A DNA stretch of 36,750 bases from Phycisphaerae bacterium (GCA_016927755.1 JAFGLZ010000032.1:1-36750), one strand, 5' to 3'. Counted from the first letter of the stretch, positions 18,070 to 27,106 are shown. Numbers and translations are program-made. Notes: a model not told the origin generated them from the letters alone.

Positions 18070-19311
18070 ATGCCGGTTTCCTTGCAGTGTGGCGAACTCG
18101 AGCCCGGGATGCGTCTGTTCGAACCGATCGTGTGGCACGATCGGGTGATGCTTCCTGGGGGGAAAGAGCTCACATCGGGCGACATCAGCACGCTCAAGCG
18201 GAAGTTTCCGGACATGAACGTCCGCGTGAGCGATCCGCGGCTTGACGAAGCCGTTGAGTTCGACGACGACAAAAGAGACCGAGAGGTCGCCGAGACGGTC
18301 CGGCAGAAGGTGGCCGAGACGATGGCCGACGTAGGCAAGAAGTACTCGGCCCAGGACTCGGTCAAGCGAGTAAACTTCCACGCAATCAACGCGGCGATCA
18401 ACGAGATCATGAAGTATCTCGCCGAGAATCCGGTCTCGGCGGCGATGGTCGCCCAGACGTTCAACAGCGGGACCTATCTGTCCGAGCACACGGGCAACGT
18501 CTTCTACCTGAGCATGCTGTTGGGCTACACGGCCCGGGATTATGTCTCGAGCGAACGGCAACGGCTGAGCCGCGCTCGCGACCTGCAGGCCAGCGTGACG
18601 ATGGACCTGACACCGCTGGGGCTGGGCGTGATGTTCATGGACCTGGCGATGCTGCCGCATCAACTGCTGTACAAGGCCAGCCGGCCGCTTTCCGGGGACG
18701 ACTGGCGGACGATCCGGGAGCATCCGGCCAGGGCGACGAGCGAGCTGCCGGAAAGTTTCTCGGCCGCGGCCAAGGCCGTTGTCCGATGTCACCACGAGAA
18801 CATGGACGGGTCGGGATATCCCAACCGTGTCGGCCCGGAGAAGATCCACGTTCTGGCAAGGATCGGACGCATCGCGGACGCCTACGTCACGGCGACGGCA
18901 ATGGAGATCTTCCCCGAAGCGCGTTCGGCGATACGGGTGCTGTGGGAGATGTCAGTTGGGCCTTACCGCAAGTACTACGACCCGGAGTTGATGAAGCGAT
19001 TCCTCCGACTGATCCAGCCGTTTCCGATCGGCGCGAAGCTGGAACTCGAGGACGGGCGGAAGGCGGTTGTGGTCAAGTACAATCGCGCGGACCCCTTCAA
19101 GCCGATCGCGGTGATCGCCTACGACGCCAAGAACGAGCCTCTGCCCGACTCGGTCGCGAGGACGCCGGTCGAGCTCGATCCGAAAGCGGGTCTCCGAATC
19201 AAGTCATACAAGGGGGAGGACCTTTCCTATCTGTATGGTTCCGGCAATGGCGCGAGCGCCCCGCGACGTTCGGAGGAGCCTGGCTGTCTGTTCGAGATCG
19301 CGTATCCGTGA
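18070..19311 (+). CDS. HD-GYP domain protein with degenerate HD motif
   Basis: 413 residues, cytoplasmic. HD-GYP proteins normally hydrolyse cyclic di-GMP. An N-terminal domain (1-100) resembles the short beta-rich sensor often preceding HD-GYP. The HD-GYP core spans about 125-315: His140 (SEHTGNVFYLSMLLG), then Met190-Asp191 where HD is expected (VMFMDLAMLP), His218 (REHP), and intact HHENMDGSGYP (241-251). IGRIADAYVTAT (265-276) replaces the usual IADxYDALT. Loss of the HD His and of the Lys in DIGK suggests weak activity, an altered metal site or a binding-only role. A C-terminal beta domain (315-390) follows. The ATG at 18070 is used, with GAGAGGGG upstream. The stop lies 15 bases from the convergent neighbour. 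Confidence 0.82.
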   Translation: MPVSLQCGELEPGMRLFEPIVWHDRVMLPGGKELTSGDISTLKRKFPDMNVRVSDPRLDEAVEFDDDKRDREVAETVRQKVAETMADVGKKYSAQDSVKRVNFHAINAAINEIMKYLAENPVSAAMVAQTFNSGTYLSEHTGNVFYLSMLLGYTARDYVSSERQRLSRARDLQASVTMDLTPLGLGVMFMDLAMLPHQLLYKASRPLSGDDWRTIREHPARATSELPESFSAAAKAVVRCHHENMDGSGYPNRVGPEKIHVLARIGRIADAYVTATAMEIFPEARSAIRVLWEMSVGPYRKYYDPELMKRFLRLIQPFPIGAKLELEDGRKAVVVKYNRADPFKPIAVIAYDAKNEPLPDSVARTPVELDPKAGLRIKSYKGEDLSYLYGSGNGASAPRRSEEPGCLFEIAYP

Positions 19312-19326
19312 GCGGGCGGATGCCGG

Positions 19327-21768
19327 CTAGCGGGGAACGCATTTCCGGTATCTCTCCGGGATGAGCCATTTTGACGGGGCCTGGACGGCCTGTTCGTCGG
19401 TGATGAAGCCGAAGTACCGTCCTCGCCAGTAGGCATCGAGGTATGCGGCGCCTCCCAGGTCTCGCCGCGTGTTCCGATCGAATTGGAGGCGAAGCGTGGC
19501 GGACTCCCAGCAGTTTTGCCCGCGCTTGAGCCGGTACAGCCCCGCCGGCGTGCTCGCGTAGATCATCTCGCCGGCGCGTGGGACGAACAGCGCGTCGACC
19601 TTGGGGATGTCCAGCCCCGCCTTGATCTCGGTCCAGTATCGACCACGGTTCTTGCCGACGAAGAAGTTGCCGCCGCTGACGGCGTACAACGTTTCCGGCG
19701 CCTGGGGGTCCGCGGCCACGTGTTCCAGGAAATGCGGCACGAGGTCGGCCATGGCCTGGAGGAGCACGGCCGGAGCGCCTTTGTCCTGCAGGCGCTTCAT
19801 GATGGATTCCTGGCCGTAGGTCCAGGTCAGGCCGCCGTCGTTGCTCCGTGACAGCAGCGTGCCAACCAGGTTGCCCTTGAGGAACTCGACGTCGAGGTCG
19901 CGGAAGTCGATTCGAAAGCCGGTCGTCAGAACCTTTGGGTTACCCGGCTCGGAGATCAGCCAGGGGTAGCGCTTGATGTACCCGCGGATGCCGAGCGGGA
20001 CGGCCTGGCTCCATCGGCCCGATCCGTCGAGGACCAGGCAGCGAAACGCATCGTCGAATACGCCGTGGACCACGCATGGTTTGCCCTGGCCCAGCGATAG
20101 CCGAATGTGGTTCGCAGGCGGAACGATCGGCGTGAGGCATTCCCAGCGGTCGCCCGTCCACTGCTCGCCGAAATCCATGCTTCGGTAAACGCCCCGAGTG
20201 GTGATCAAGTAAAGCCGTCGTGGATTCGTCTGGTCGATCTGCAGATCGGTCAGGGCGCCACAGTCATCCGGCAGGGCCATTTGTTGCCAGCGCGAGCCAC
20301 CGGTGACGCTTCGGAAGGCAGACGTCGGGGTGAGGAGGAAGAGGATCCTTCGCTTTTGGCCGCAGAGCAGCTTCAGGACGTTCGGCGTGGGACTCGTCCC
20401 GATCCACCGCCACGTTTGTGCGCCGTCGCCCGTTCGATAGAGGTCACCGTTTGCCTCGGCGGCATAGATGACCATGGGGTCATCGGCCGCCACATCCAGC
20501 GCGACGATCTTGCGACTGAGCCATCCGTCGAGCTGGTAGAGGTGGCCCTTCCAGAGGTACTCGTTGTCCCACGCGCACTCGAAGACGGCCATGGGTTCGA
20601 CGGAGAAGGCGCCGTCCTTTTTGATGTCGGTCCGAAGGCTGTTCATTTGCGGCTGGAAGAACATGTTCGTTGGGTGGCTCTGCAGCGTCCACAAGGCGTC
20701 GGCCAGGGCGCGGTCGCGATCCGGCGCGTTGGGCGTCAGCGAAACATAGATGTAGTTGAAGAGCGGGCACTTGCTCTTGCCGTGCGAGGCCCAGAGCGCA
20801 TCGAGCACGACGCGGTAGAAGCGGATCAGCTCCGGGTCCTTCTCCATGCTGAGCAGGTTGTCCAGGTGACAGAAGACATGCTCGGCGTCGTCGGCGTCGA
20901 GCCGGCTGAAGCGGCGGAACTGGGTTCGTTTGCGGAAGCCGAACTGCGTGACGATCTTCTCGTAGAGCTTGGCGAACTTCTCCTTGCCGGTGGCGACGTG
21001 CGCGACCTTGAGGCCGGCGGCGACCATGATGACGGGCATCGTGGGGGTCTTGCCGTCGCTGAGGAGCAGCATGCTGTGGCCGTGCCGTCCGGGACCGTTG
21101 CCCTTGACGGGGATCTTGAGGTCGTTGTCGGCCCAGATGCTGACGAGGTCGTCGATGGCGTGGCGGCACTCGTCCTTATGTTTGCCTTCGGCGGCGAGCC
21201 GATAGTAGACGCCGAGGCCGTGGATGGCGTCGCTGTAGTTGTGGTGGCTTGGGGCGCCTCGCCAGCGGAGGTTCTTGTACTTACCGACGCCCTGGTACCA
21301 GTAATCGGCGAAGGTGTCGTTGACGCGCTCCTCGTAGGTGGGGCCGTGCCCATAGAGGTAGCCGCGGGCCTGGAATCCCTTGATGCCGGTGATTTTCTGG
21401 CAGCGGTGGACGGCCTTGAAGATGGCATTGACGTGGTCGCGGATGGCGCTCGCCTGTTCGGGCGAGGCGGTCTTCCTAGCGAAGGCGTAGCGGTACGACT
21501 CGCCCGCGAGGTGGTTCGCCGTCCAGCAGACCGTGTGCATCACGTTGGAGATACCGTTGGTCGAGTGGTCCACAGGCGAGCCGTCCCACGGCACCTCGAC
21601 CTGGGAGGGGTAGAGTCCGTCGATCCAGTGGTATTCGCGGTTCCGCTGTTCGAGGAGCCGTGCCTTGGTCTCGAGCGCCTGATACCACGACTCGTCGGCC
21701 GCGTCGGCGATGGATGCCACGAGAAGAACCGCGATGATGCTCGTGCCCAAGTTCGTTCGATCAGACAT
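19327..21768 (-). CDS. Secreted helical-toroid plus BNR-type beta-propeller protein
   Basis: 813 residues from the ATG at 21768, preceded by AGAGGA at six bases. The frame is open further to 22335 but is then antisense to the deacetylase. A signal peptide is clear (hydrophobic SIIAVLLVASIADA, cleavage near ADA-A). The N-terminal half (30-420) is helical with His/Trp/Tyr-rich loops (HGPTYEERVNDTFADYWYQG, GHSMLLLSDGKTPTMPV), recalling alpha/alpha-toroid glycosidases or polysaccharide lyases. The C-terminal half (450-800) has Asp-box/BNR-like turns: GDGAQTWRW, TGGSRWQQM, SNDGGLTWTYG and KNRGRYWTE. No enzyme family can be named. Likely role is extracytoplasmic carbohydrate handling. Confidence 0.78.
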   Translation of the reverse strand: MSDRTNLGTSIIAVLLVASIADAADESWYQALETKARLLEQRNREYHWIDGLYPSQVEVPWDGSPVDHSTNGISNVMHTVCWTANHLAGESYRYAFARKTASPEQASAIRDHVNAIFKAVHRCQKITGIKGFQARGYLYGHGPTYEERVNDTFADYWYQGVGKYKNLRWRGAPSHHNYSDAIHGLGVYYRLAAEGKHKDECRHAIDDLVSIWADNDLKIPVKGNGPGRHGHSMLLLSDGKTPTMPVIMVAAGLKVAHVATGKEKFAKLYEKIVTQFGFRKRTQFRRFSRLDADDAEHVFCHLDNLLSMEKDPELIRFYRVVLDALWASHGKSKCPLFNYIYVSLTPNAPDRDRALADALWTLQSHPTNMFFQPQMNSLRTDIKKDGAFSVEPMAVFECAWDNEYLWKGHLYQLDGWLSRKIVALDVAADDPMVIYAAEANGDLYRTGDGAQTWRWIGTSPTPNVLKLLCGQKRRILFLLTPTSAFRSVTGGSRWQQMALPDDCGALTDLQIDQTNPRRLYLITTRGVYRSMDFGEQWTGDRWECLTPIVPPANHIRLSLGQGKPCVVHGVFDDAFRCLVLDGSGRWSQAVPLGIRGYIKRYPWLISEPGNPKVLTTGFRIDFRDLDVEFLKGNLVGTLLSRSNDGGLTWTYGQESIMKRLQDKGAPAVLLQAMADLVPHFLEHVAADPQAPETLYAVSGGNFFVGKNRGRYWTEIKAGLDIPKVDALFVPRAGEMIYASTPAGLYRLKRGQNCWESATLRLQFDRNTRRDLGGAAYLDAYWRGRYFGFITDEQAVQAPSKWLIPERYRKCVPR

Positions 21769-21967
21769 GGTTTGTCCTCTCATGTTCGCATGCCGCCGAG
21801 CGCCGGCAGCGCCGCGCGGGACGTAGACGCCGGCGTCCGAGCGCACGGAAATGGACCTGCGGCATTGTAGGTCCGTCGATCCCTCGGCAACATGCGGCGG
21901 ACAAGTGCTTACATTTGGGGCGCGAGCGCGCGGAGAAGGTAGGGATCGTTGAGGAGGCTGATAGGTC

Positions 21968-22636
21968 TTACGCGTCGATCTGTCGCAGCAGCATGAAGGC
22001 CTCGGCGCATTCGAGCCCGGCGGCGGCGCCGCGGACCCGCGCCAGGGCGCGGATCGATTCCGCGTTTCGGCCGGCCGGGGCGGCCAGGAGCTCCGACTTG
22101 TAGAGCTGCATGGCCTCGATCTTGCGGTCGATGACGGAGGTAATGTCGCGATAGACGGTCGGCTTGAAGGCGGATGCCGACGGGGGCGCCTGATCCGTCG
22201 ACGTGAGCGTTTCGTAGCTGAGCACGCGGCGGACGCCCTTGCCGTCTCGGAAGGGCTTGAGGGATCGCCAGACGGCCTCGGCCAGGACTTGATGGTCGCC
22301 GTGGACGTCACCGCCGTGGACGGTGTAGACCTCATCGGGACGGACGTCGGCGACGGTTTGGCTGACGGGTCGCAGCACGTCGCCGAACGCCAGCTCGTCG
22401 AGTCGGGATGCGGGCAGCCGCAGGCGGACGACCTCCGCGAACTGGTAGAAGCCGGCGACGGCGGCGATCTCTGCTTCCTTGTGGCTGACGGTCTCGGCGT
22501 CCCATCGGGGCGGCCAGGCCTGGGTGGCGATCAACCAGACGACCTCGTCACCGGCTTGGCGATGCAGCAGGATCGTCCCGCCGCAGCCGAGGGTTTCGTC
22601 GTCGGGGTGCGCAGAGCAGATCAGGATGCGACTCAT
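21968..22636 (-). CDS. PIG-L/LmbE-family N-deacetylase
   Basis: 222 residues, cytoplasmic. Zinc-dependent deacetylases of this family remove N-acetyl groups from GlcNAc-type sugars (for example GlcNAc-PI, GlcNAc-inositol and bacillithiol precursors). The metal-binding AHPDDE motif is at 9-14 (His10, Asp13) and HGDH at 112-115 supplies the third ligand, so the active site is complete. It is the last gene of the nonulosonate operon; its ATG overlaps the ATP-grasp stop by four bases (ATGA), implying coupled translation. In this context it may deacetylate an amino sugar or the finished nonulosonic acid. The exact substrate is inference. Confidence 0.88.
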   Translation of the reverse strand: MSRILICSAHPDDETLGCGGTILLHRQAGDEVVWLIATQAWPPRWDAETVSHKEAEIAAVAGFYQFAEVVRLRLPASRLDELAFGDVLRPVSQTVADVRPDEVYTVHGGDVHGDHQVLAEAVWRSLKPFRDGKGVRRVLSYETLTSTDQAPPSASAFKPTVYRDITSVIDRKIEAMQLYKSELLAAPAGRNAESIRALARVRGAAAGLECAEAFMLLRQIDA

Positions 22637-23763
22637 GGCTTTTCCTCCGAGGAGGACACGACGTTCGGGCGCCTTGCTGAATTGTTCCCAGGCAGCGCCA
22701 ACGCGCGCCACTGATCGTCGACGAGAACCTGGTCCGTCCAGTGACGCAGGCCAAGGATCGGTCTTGCGGTGCGGCGGCAGGCGTTCACCTCCGGGCGCTT
22801 GCCGAGGGTCCGGGCCAGCGCGAGTCCGAAGAGATCGATTCGCGCGCATGCCATGCCGAGGTACGCGCCCGCCCTCGGGTTGATCTCGAGAACGTACATG
22901 CGGCCGTCTTGATCCTCGCGGAGGTCGATGCTGAGAAGGCCATCGGCTTTGATCTCGGCGACGACGGGCCGGACAAACTCGAGCACGTCCGGGTTCTCGT
23001 CCACAAGGATCCGCAGGTGCATGCCATCGCGGATCGGCGGCAGTTTCTTTCGGGTGACGGCGGCGACCACGTCGCCGTCGGACGCCAGCGCGTCGCAGCC
23101 GTACTCGATTCCGCCGATGAAGGGTGTGACGAGAACGGCGTCATCGCAAGCCACCATTACGCGGGCGACGTCGTCGGCATTGCAGGTCGTCGAATCGGGT
23201 CTCTCGGCGAAGAACGCATCCCGGCCGTCGTGGGCGGCGTCGACGACGTGGAACCCGCGTCCGCCGGTTCCATAGACCGGTCGGATCGCGACGCAGCGGT
23301 CCGGGTAGCCGAAGAGCTCCAAGGCCGATCGCAACTCATCGACGGTGCGGACGACCCGAGAGGGCAGCACCCAATCGCTGTCGGCGAGTCGCTGGTGGAA
23401 GGTTGCCTTGTCCAGACACAATCGGATCGTGTCCCGGCTGGCCAGGAGCAGCCGAATGCCTTCGGCCTCGAAGCGATGCCTGGCGTCGGCGAGCGGCTCG
23501 AGTTCGCCGTCGAAGACCGACCAAACGACGTCTACGTGATGACGCTTGCAGAGCGCGATGAGCGAATTGACGAAATCGGGATCGTCCGCCATGGGGATTC
23601 GAACGAAGGCGTCGGCCAGGGCGAGCCCGGCGCTTTCCTCGGCACGGACGTCGCCGACGATCATGCGGACGGGCGCGTGGCAGTTGTTCCGGGCCGCGTC
23701 GATGTGACCGACGACGCCGGGTCCTGACCCGCATGTCATCAGGATGGTCAGCGGATCGTTCAC
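22633..23763 (-). CDS. ATP-grasp enzyme (carbamoyl-phosphate-synthase-like)
   Basis: 376 residues from the GTG at 23763, which overlaps the neuB stop by four bases (GTGA). The N-terminal pre-ATP-grasp domain starts with LTILMTCGSGPGVVGHIDAAR and contains VVWSVFDGELEPLAD. The ATP-grasp domain has the nucleotide-binding Lys region (CLDKATFHQRLADSDWVLPS), a glycine-rich turn GTGGRGFHV, and the metal-binding end LSIDLREDQDGRMYVLEINPRAG. It resembles the PylC/CarB-like group that forms acyl-phosphates for ligation of an amine or amino acid. In this operon it could attach an amino acid or other acid to an amino group freed by the deacetylase next door. Substrate unknown. Confidence 0.82.
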   Translation of the reverse strand: MNDPLTILMTCGSGPGVVGHIDAARNNCHAPVRMIVGDVRAEESAGLALADAFVRIPMADDPDFVNSLIALCKRHHVDVVWSVFDGELEPLADARHRFEAEGIRLLLASRDTIRLCLDKATFHQRLADSDWVLPSRVVRTVDELRSALELFGYPDRCVAIRPVYGTGGRGFHVVDAAHDGRDAFFAERPDSTTCNADDVARVMVACDDAVLVTPFIGGIEYGCDALASDGDVVAAVTRKKLPPIRDGMHLRILVDENPDVLEFVRPVVAEIKADGLLSIDLREDQDGRMYVLEINPRAGAYLGMACARIDLFGLALARTLGKRPEVNACRRTARPILGLRHWTDQVLVDDQWRALALPGNNSARRPNVVSSSEEKP

Positions 23764-24839
23764 TCGTTGTCCCAGTCGATGTGCTCGTGCGTGAGCACTT
23801 CGTCGTACGGCAGGTCCATTCTGAGACGTCGTCCGACGACTTGGGCCTGCTGGTACGGCCGCATACCCCAACCGGGTCGCTTGAAAGTCAGGTCGCCGGG
23901 CGTGACGACGTGCCCGGCGTGCAGGCCTCGGGCGGCCACCAGGCTCTGGCCGATGATGCCCTCGTACTCGGCCGGTCGCTTGAGACCGTCGCCGGCCATC
24001 TGCTCGAAACGGCGGATCTCGCGGACGAGTCGGGCGAGTTCATCGGGCTCGGCGCTGGACGTGTGGTCGGGACCGTCGAGCGTCTTGCTCATGGTGAGGT
24101 GCTTCTCGATGACGGCCGCGCCGAGAGCGACCGCGGCGAGGCCCGCCGTCGTCCCCATGGAATGGTCGCTGTAGCCGATGACGCAGTCGTCGAACAGCTC
24201 GGCCATCGTGGTGATCGCGCGGAGATTGAGCGCGCTGTCGGGCGCGGGGTAGACGCTGGTGCAATGGAGCAGGGCGATGCTGTCGCAGCCGCCTCGGCGA
24301 AGGGCGGTGACGGCGCGCTTGACGTCCTGCAGGTCGGCCGCTCCCGTGCTGAGCAGGACGGGCAGGCGCGTGGCGCCGATGTAACGCAGCAGGGGCGTGT
24401 GCGTGACCTCGCCGGATCCGACCTTGATGGCGGGCACGTCGAGCCGGGCGATGAGATCGACCTGATCGAAGCCGAACGGGGTAACGAGGAAGATCAGACC
24501 AGCCGCGGCGGCGCGGTCGCGCATCTCGGCGAGGGTCTGCTCGTCCAGCGTGTACCGTGCAAGCATCTCGCGTTCGTCGGCTCGATGGCGAGACGAGCAG
24601 AGGGCATCCGGGTCGAAGGCTTGTAGCTTGACGGCGTCGGCACCGGCCTGGTCAGCAGCGTCGATGAGTTCGCTCGCCAGGGCGCGGTCTCCGTTATGGT
24701 TGACGCCGACCTCGGCGACGATGAAGGTCGGACACGCGGCGCCGACGGGCCGTTGACCGATCTGGATTCGAGGTCGACGTTCCGCCGTGATCGAACCGGC
24801 GGATGGATTTCGGTCTGCGTGCTGCATATGCCCGTCCAT
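23760..24839 (-). CDS. neuB: N-acetylneuraminate (nonulosonate) synthase
   Basis: Condenses an N-acetyl-mannosamine-type sugar with phosphoenolpyruvate to a nine-carbon acid. 359 residues from the ATG at 24839, with GAGGA about nine bases upstream. An ATG three codons earlier (24848) is possible and lies three bases from the previous stop. NeuB signatures: IVAEVGVNHNGD, VKLQAF, TPFGFDQVD, VGSGE, LLSTGAA, LLHCTSVYPAP, GYSDHSMG and EKHLTMSKTLDGPDH. A C-terminal SAF/antifreeze-like domain (ARGLHAGHVVTPGDLTFKRPGWG) caps the active site of the partner subunit. The N-terminal 30 residues before the conserved core are extra. Whether the product is NeuAc or a legionaminic/pseudaminic-type acid is not settled. 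Confidence 0.94.
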   Translation of the reverse strand: MDGHMQHADRNPSAGSITAERRPRIQIGQRPVGAACPTFIVAEVGVNHNGDRALASELIDAADQAGADAVKLQAFDPDALCSSRHRADEREMLARYTLDEQTLAEMRDRAAAAGLIFLVTPFGFDQVDLIARLDVPAIKVGSGEVTHTPLLRYIGATRLPVLLSTGAADLQDVKRAVTALRRGGCDSIALLHCTSVYPAPDSALNLRAITTMAELFDDCVIGYSDHSMGTTAGLAAVALGAAVIEKHLTMSKTLDGPDHTSSAEPDELARLVREIRRFEQMAGDGLKRPAEYEGIIGQSLVAARGLHAGHVVTPGDLTFKRPGWGMRPYQQAQVVGRRLRMDLPYDEVLTHEHIDWDNE

Positions 24840-24851
24840 ACTCCTCATTCC

Positions 24852-26378
24852 TCACCCACGTACCCAGTTGAAGACCCGCCATTCCCATGGCAAGCCGTAG
24901 TAGCCGAGTTTGACGCGCAGTCTGGCCAGCATGTGCACCGGCCACATCCACGACGCGTCGGGGAGCCGGCGCATTCGCGATCGAACGTGTTTGAGCGTTC
25001 CGCGAGTAACCTCGCCGGGAAAGGCGAGCGGAAGGTAGAAGACGATGGTCCGGAGGATGCGGTCCTTGAGCCGGCGCGGCCGGCGGATCCAGGGCATCAC
25101 CGGTTCGCTGTAGGACCATCGCATCCGAGACCATTCCCGCAGTGATCGGGGCGGCTCGTAGCCGCACTCCCGTGCTTCGGTCATCAGCGGGACGCCCGGA
25201 TGTGGCGTGAAGTAGAACATCGGCAGCAGACAGTCTGGGTTCACGCGCTTGAGCTCGGCGGCGAACTCCAGGCTCTCGGCGACGTGCCGCTCGGTTTCGT
25301 AGGGGAATCCGAAGATCAGGTTGTACTGTCCGATGATGCCGACCTCGCGCAGGATGGCGGCCGAGGAGATCGCTTTGGCCGGGTCGGAGTCCTTCTGGAT
25401 CATCTGGAGCATCGAGGGCGACCCGGACTCGGTGCCGATCTCGAGTTGCCGGCAGCCGCTACGGTAGGCCAGCTCCATGCGCGCTCGACCGAGCCGGACG
25501 ATGTGCTCGGGTCGGACCTGCGCCTTCCAGATGATGTTGAGGCCGCGGTCGAGGATGCCCTGCATGATGCCCTCGGCGCGATCGGCGTTGATGAAGAACT
25601 CGGGGTCGACGAAGAAGACGACCTCGATGCCGTAGCGCCGGTGCAGCTCCTCGAGCTCGTCGAGCGTCTTGTCGACGGGCAGGGCGTGCCACTTGCGTTT
25701 GTAGACCTTGCTGGCGGCGCAGAACCGGCAGCGGTACGGGCAGCCACACGACGAGGTGTACGGGAACGGCTGGCCCTCGGCGAAGGAGAAGTTCGCGCCG
25801 AAGTCGTCGCCGGCGACGCGGCGTCCGCCGTAGCGATCCATGTGTAGCTTGTCGAACGGCAGATTGCGGTTCGGATTGAGTCCGTTGAATGGGCGGTCGG
25901 GCGCGCTGACGACCTCGCCGTCGCGACAGATGGTGGTGCCCGCGACGCCGACCCAGTCGTGTCCGTCGAGTCGTCGTTGGAGCAGCTCGACGAGGGTTTC
26001 CTCGCCGGGGCCGCGGACGACCACGTCCACGAGCGGGTCCTGTGCCGTCAGCTCCGGATCGAGCGAGGGATGCCAACCGCCCCAGAGGAGCGGGACATCG
26101 GGATTGACGTCGCGAACGGCTTGGGCGGCCTCGAGTGCGCCCTGAATCTGGTAGCCGGTCATCGACGTGATCCCGACGGCCAGGGCGTCGTCGGCGAGAC
26201 CGCGGAGCCGGTCGATGGCGTCGGGTTCGACCTGCGCGTCGACGATCGTCCATGCGAAGCCGGCCTTGCCGAGGGCGTCGGCCAGGTACAGCAGCGAGAG
26301 CGGCGCGCACGGATGGCTGCCCGAATCCGGCGGGTCGTAACGAGGGTGATAGAGAATGACGTGCTTATTCGGATTCAC
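24852..26378 (-). CDS. Radical SAM enzyme with cobalamin-binding-like domain
   Basis: 508 residues from a GTG at 26378, eight bases after the methyltransferase stop. Residues 1-150 form a Rossmann-like domain of the B12-binding type (HVILYHPRYDPP, AVGITSMTGYQIQGAL, LLWGGWHPSLDPEL), but the DxHxxG cobalamin motif is not seen. The radical SAM domain has the cluster motif CPYRCRFC (Cys213, Cys217, Cys220), then QLEIGTESGSPSMLQMIQKD and IGQYNLIFGFPYET, which fit the SAM-binding strands. Such enzymes do methylations, ring contractions or C-S/C-C chemistry. Its place between neuC and neuB suggests it modifies the amino sugar or nonulosonate. Confidence 0.88.
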   Translation of the reverse strand: MNPNKHVILYHPRYDPPDSGSHPCAPLSLLYLADALGKAGFAWTIVDAQVEPDAIDRLRGLADDALAVGITSMTGYQIQGALEAAQAVRDVNPDVPLLWGGWHPSLDPELTAQDPLVDVVVRGPGEETLVELLQRRLDGHDWVGVAGTTICRDGEVVSAPDRPFNGLNPNRNLPFDKLHMDRYGGRRVAGDDFGANFSFAEGQPFPYTSSCGCPYRCRFCAASKVYKRKWHALPVDKTLDELEELHRRYGIEVVFFVDPEFFINADRAEGIMQGILDRGLNIIWKAQVRPEHIVRLGRARMELAYRSGCRQLEIGTESGSPSMLQMIQKDSDPAKAISSAAILREVGIIGQYNLIFGFPYETERHVAESLEFAAELKRVNPDCLLPMFYFTPHPGVPLMTEARECGYEPPRSLREWSRMRWSYSEPVMPWIRRPRRLKDRILRTIVFYLPLAFPGEVTRGTLKHVRSRMRRLPDASWMWPVHMLARLRVKLGYYGLPWEWRVFNWVRG

Positions 26379-26386
26379 GCTTGCGT

Positions 26387-27091
26387 CTACCTCTCGGTCT
26401 CGGTGCTCGCCGGCTTGCCGGCCCAGACGATCCACCAACTGCAGTGCATCGACAGGTTGTTGATCCACAGGTCGCGGCGCTCGAGGTTGTCGATCCGGAG
26501 ATCGGCCTGGGCGTAGGTCGACTCGAGGTCCGCTCTCGCGCTGAAGGTGTAGAGCGTGCCGGCCAGGCCGGATTCGGCGTCGTCACCCATCAGATACGTG
26601 CGTTCGTCGACCCGCTTGCCGCGGTGCTGCATGTCGTCTTCGTCGCTCCGCCAGTTGGCCAGCATGCGCCCGCCCGGTTTGAGCAGCCGCCGGATCTGTC
26701 GGAGCATGGTCACTGCCCGATCGGGGGTAGTGTGAAACAGCACGCCCCAGGCCAGGACGATGTCGAAGCGCTCGTCGGCGAACGGTGGGTCGGCCACGTC
26801 GGCCAGGACGACGCGCGACGGCTGTCCCTCGGCGGCCACGGACTGGCGGGCCTGCTCGAGACCGACGGCGTTGTAATCGATTCCGTAGCCCTCGAATCCT
26901 TCGCGGGCGACGCACGCAAGATGTCGACCGCCCCCGCAGCCGAGGTCCAGGACGCGCAGCCCCGAGCGTTGCCCGCGACGGGCGGTATGGCCGAGGAACC
27001 GAACCACCTCGGTGTCCGGCCAGATCAGCCGGAACTCGTCGATGTTCCGCTCCCAGGAGGTCCGGGAGACTTGCTCGAGTTGACTCAGCAC
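26387..27091 (-). CDS. Class I SAM-dependent methyltransferase
   Basis: 234 residues, cytoplasmic. The SAM-binding motif I VLDLGCGGGRHLA lies at about residues 47-59. Acidic motif II YGIDYNAVGLEQAR follows, then the ADVADPPFADERFDIVLAWGVLFHT segment (motif post I/IV) and LKPGGRMLANW. This is a complete methyltransferase fold of the Methyltransf_11/25 type. The C-terminal third (YLMGDDAESGLAGTLYTFSARADLESTYAQADLRID) is family-variable and probably binds the acceptor. It lies 15 bases after neuC. The acceptor may be a sugar hydroxyl or amino group of the operon product. Confidence 0.86.
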   Translation of the reverse strand: MLSQLEQVSRTSWERNIDEFRLIWPDTEVVRFLGHTARRGQRSGLRVLDLGCGGGRHLACVAREGFEGYGIDYNAVGLEQARQSVAAEGQPSRVVLADVADPPFADERFDIVLAWGVLFHTTPDRAVTMLRQIRRLLKPGGRMLANWRSDEDDMQHRGKRVDERTYLMGDDAESGLAGTLYTFSARADLESTYAQADLRIDNLERRDLWINNLSMHCSWWIVWAGKPASTETER

Positions 27092-27106
27092 GTTGTGACC
27101 TCCGTG

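Noticed and set aside
20107..21870. Long plus-strand open frame opposite the toroid/propeller gene
   Set aside because: Its translation is repetitive Val/Glu/Asp/Gly-rich, and it is an exact antisense of a gene with clear signal peptide and domains. GC-rich codon use keeps such frames open.
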